DNA from: Candidatus Shapirobacteria bacterium
GTDB lineage: Bacteria > Patescibacteriota > Microgenomatia > VGLL01
Assembly: GCA_016866735.1 (NCBI GenBank)
Contig: VGLL01000061.1
Coordinates: forward strand, 1 to 6,007
Direction: 5' to 3'
Length of the DNA: 6,007 nucleotides
Positions 4,589-6,007 of this stretch are shown here, one piece after another. The notes below the pieces were generated by a model. It was not told the DNA's origin, made no database searches, and saw only the letters and a list, made by a program, of their open reading frames with translations. Both the position numbers and the translations under genes were made by a program. Within the stretch, counting starts at the first letter, position 1. Every line of letters begins with the position of its first letter.

Positions 4589-5757
4589 AAAAATGGGAGA
4601 AAATAATCATTTCTATATCGACAATCGCCTTTATCTTTTTAGGTTTTACTAGCGATGTTAAAGCCTCCACAGAACCAGAGTATGGTCTGTTCAATTTTTG
4701 GGCAACCCAGGCCAATCTCAACGAACTCTACCCAAATTATAATTTTAAGTGGATTTTTACATCTGAGCCGGATGACCCACCCCAAATGAACAGAAATTTA
4801 GTTTTAGATTACTATGGAGTAACTAAAGACTTAGAGCAGGATAATTGGCCAAAAAACTGTAATGATCTAAAAATTGTAGAGAATAGACATAAAAGTGTTC
4901 CCGCAGGAAAATTTTGGGGCATCGACTTTATTAGAGAGGAGATCGATAAGACCTGGTTCTCTAAATTGGATAATAATGCTAATTGTGCAGTCTTTGGCGA
5001 AAATATTCTTGGCTATAATGTTTTTAAAGATACTGCTCCTTACGCTAATGAAGAAAGCTGGAAAGATGAAATGTACTTTAGAGTGATTAGGGGATTTTAT
5101 AATCATATCAAGAGCAGAAATCCACCAGAGAAAATTGGAATTACTATGGGTGGTGATCTATTAACTTGGTGGCAATCTCATGCTGGAGAAAAAGCGATGA
5201 ATTTTATAAAGACTAACTATGATTATGTGATATTTTATGCTTACACAAAAGATCTCGGGCTATTTAAGTCATATACAAAACCTATGTATCTAACTCTCAT
5301 TGATGACTTTTTTTCAAAACAAAAAAAGTTCTGGCTTGTTACTAGAAATTGGCCACAATTATTGATAATTGAGCCGGAAGTCATTCAATTAGAAGTGAAA
5401 AATGCCTTGGACAGAAACATTGTTGTTTTGAGCTATGGCCCCGCAGGTTTGGACCCACCAGAAGTAATTGACTACATGGCAAAATCAGTCGATTTGTATA
5501 AGAATGCGCCGGGAAACTATCACGAAGAATATACCGGGGGTGTAAATATGATAACCGGGAAAGTTGGTAATACCTATGGTTTTGTACGTCCCTTCTCGCC
5601 TGGCGATGCTAATAAAGACGGTCGCGTTGATTCTGAAGATTTTGCCCTTTTGGCGGAGGATTATCTAAAAACACCAGCTCACAATACCGACTTCAATTCC
5701 GACGGGAGGGTTGACAGCGAGGATTTTGCTATTCTACAATTGAATTATCTTAAATAA
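4585..5757 (+). CDS. Secreted protein with an uncharacterised N-terminal domain and a C-terminal type I dockerin
   Basis: 390 residues. A signal peptide (MKKWEK, hydrophobic core to about 21, cut probably after VKA27) precedes a domain of about 300 residues that I cannot assign to a family. It alternates predicted strands and helices: KIGITMGGDLL at about 183, YDYVIFYAYT at about 213, KKFWLVTRNW, NIVVLSYGPAG. With its many aromatic and acidic residues this resembles a TIM-barrel glycosidase-like fold, but no catalytic pair can be assigned. Residues 340-390 are a canonical two-repeat dockerin. The loops are D341-x-N343-x-D345-G-R-V-D349-S-E-D352 and D369-x-N371-x-D373-G-R-V-D377-S-E-D380, each followed by an F..L...YLK helix. 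Loop positions 10 and 11, which set cohesin specificity in known systems, are Ser-Glu in both repeats. The next gene encodes a cohesin-like protein, its most likely docking partner. Confidence 0.85.
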   Translation: MKKWEKIIISISTIAFIFLGFTSDVKASTEPEYGLFNFWATQANLNELYPNYNFKWIFTSEPDDPPQMNRNLVLDYYGVTKDLEQDNWPKNCNDLKIVENRHKSVPAGKFWGIDFIREEIDKTWFSKLDNNANCAVFGENILGYNVFKDTAPYANEESWKDEMYFRVIRGFYNHIKSRNPPEKIGITMGGDLLTWWQSHAGEKAMNFIKTNYDYVIFYAYTKDLGLFKSYTKPMYLTLIDDFFSKQKKFWLVTRNWPQLLIIEPEVIQLEVKNALDRNIVVLSYGPAGLDPPEVIDYMAKSVDLYKNAPGNYHEEYTGGVNMITGKVGNTYGFVRPFSPGDANKDGRVDSEDFALLAEDYLKTPAHNTDFNSDGRVDSEDFAILQLNYLK

Positions 5758-5760
5758 AAG

Positions 5761-5766
5761 AGGGAG
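5761..5766 (+). promoter_or_regulatory. Shine-Dalgarno AGGGAG for the cohesin-like gene
   Basis: AGGGAG lies five bases before ATG 5772, in the 14-base gap after the stop of the dockerin protein. The spacing supports this start and co-transcription with the genes upstream. Confidence 0.65.
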
Positions 5767-5771
5767 AACTA

Positions 5772-6007
5772 ATGAATTTAAAAACAAAGCTAATTATCCT
5801 TGTTGATTTTCTTCTTTTTCTTTCATTCTTATCTAGCATATATCTGGGAAAATTGTCTCCAGTCGCTCAAATATTGGCAGCCAGTGGGCCGGCAATACTA
5901 TCTCTTTCTCCCAACTCAGGGAATTTTACCAAAGATCAAACATTTGAGATTAATGTGCTTTTAAATACAGGTGACAAACCAGTTGTAGCAGTCGATGTAT
6001 CTTTAAC
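5772..6007 (+). CDS. Cohesin-domain surface protein (N-terminal part only)
   Basis: 78 codons are visible and the frame runs off the window. MNLKTK and a hydrophobic segment (IILVDFLLFLSFLSSIYL, about 8-25) form a signal peptide or N-terminal anchor; QILAASG around residues 33-39 could hold a cleavage site. From about residue 41, AILSLSPNSGNFTKDQTFEINV followed by LLNTGDKPVVAVDVSL matches the first strands of a cohesin module. The family pattern is a strand, a sequence like SGxFxxGxxFxVxV, then LDTGGxxVxGVDxxLxYDP. Cohesins bind dockerins in a calcium-dependent way. Two dockerin proteins lie directly upstream in the same operon, which makes this the likely receptor that tethers them to the cell or to a secreted scaffold. 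How many cohesins it has, and whether it ends in a membrane anchor, cannot be seen here. Confusion with another Ig-like or carbohydrate-binding beta-sandwich remains possible. Confidence 0.7.
   Translation, partial: MNLKTKLIILVDFLLFLSFLSSIYLGKLSPVAQILAASGPAILSLSPNSGNFTKDQTFEINVLLNTGDKPVVAVDVSL

Noticed and set aside
4867..5106. 79-codon minus-strand frame and a 63-codon plus-strand frame at 4895-5086
   Set aside because: Both lie inside the 390-codon dockerin gene, which has a signal peptide, a Shine-Dalgarno and a C-terminal domain in its own frame.

Overview
The window looks like a piece of a Candidate Phyla Radiation (Patescibacteria) genome, most likely Microgenomates. This rests on protein architecture I recognise: a membrane-anchored fibre with tail-fibre-type repeats and a YLSFQGRL-type domain, a short anchored Ig-like protein, and small secreted dockerin and cohesin proteins. 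It is not a database result. TGA ends one gene cleanly, so the standard bacterial code fits better than the UGA=Gly code of some CPR lineages.

Minus strand, 1-3127: one transcription unit encodes a large exported fibre. A promoter at 3134-3162 starts an almost leaderless mRNA. The first ORF (2621-3127) carries one complete tyrosine-recombinase core-binding-like (SAM-like) helical domain and the first half of a second. An in-frame TAA falls in the middle loop of that second domain, and an ATG follows at once in the same frame. The next ORF (2620 to beyond position 1) completes the domain, crosses the membrane once and continues as a long Gly/Thr/Asn-rich fibre. The fibre is interrupted by a 264-codon intein-like Hint element (17-808) with Cys at its first position, a TGNH block and a terminal His-Asn followed by Thr. 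The remaining C-extein lies outside the window.

Intergenic, 3128-3862: no convincing protein gene. It holds a terminator-like hairpin, a candidate structured RNA closed by a 19-bp helix, a potential pseudoknot, and an 18-bp inverted repeat that directly abuts the promoter of the next gene.

Plus strand, 3863-6007: four exported or surface proteins. The first is a membrane-anchored Ig-like protein (3863-4288). Then come a dockerin-only mini-protein (4358-4588), a 390-aa secreted protein ending in a two-repeat type I dockerin (4585-5757), and the N-terminus of a cohesin-like protein (5772 onward). The last three are tightly packed (ATGA overlap, then a 14-nt gap). They look like a minimal cohesin-dockerin system that would tether a secreted protein to a partner at the cell surface. 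The whole window is therefore devoted to the cell surface.
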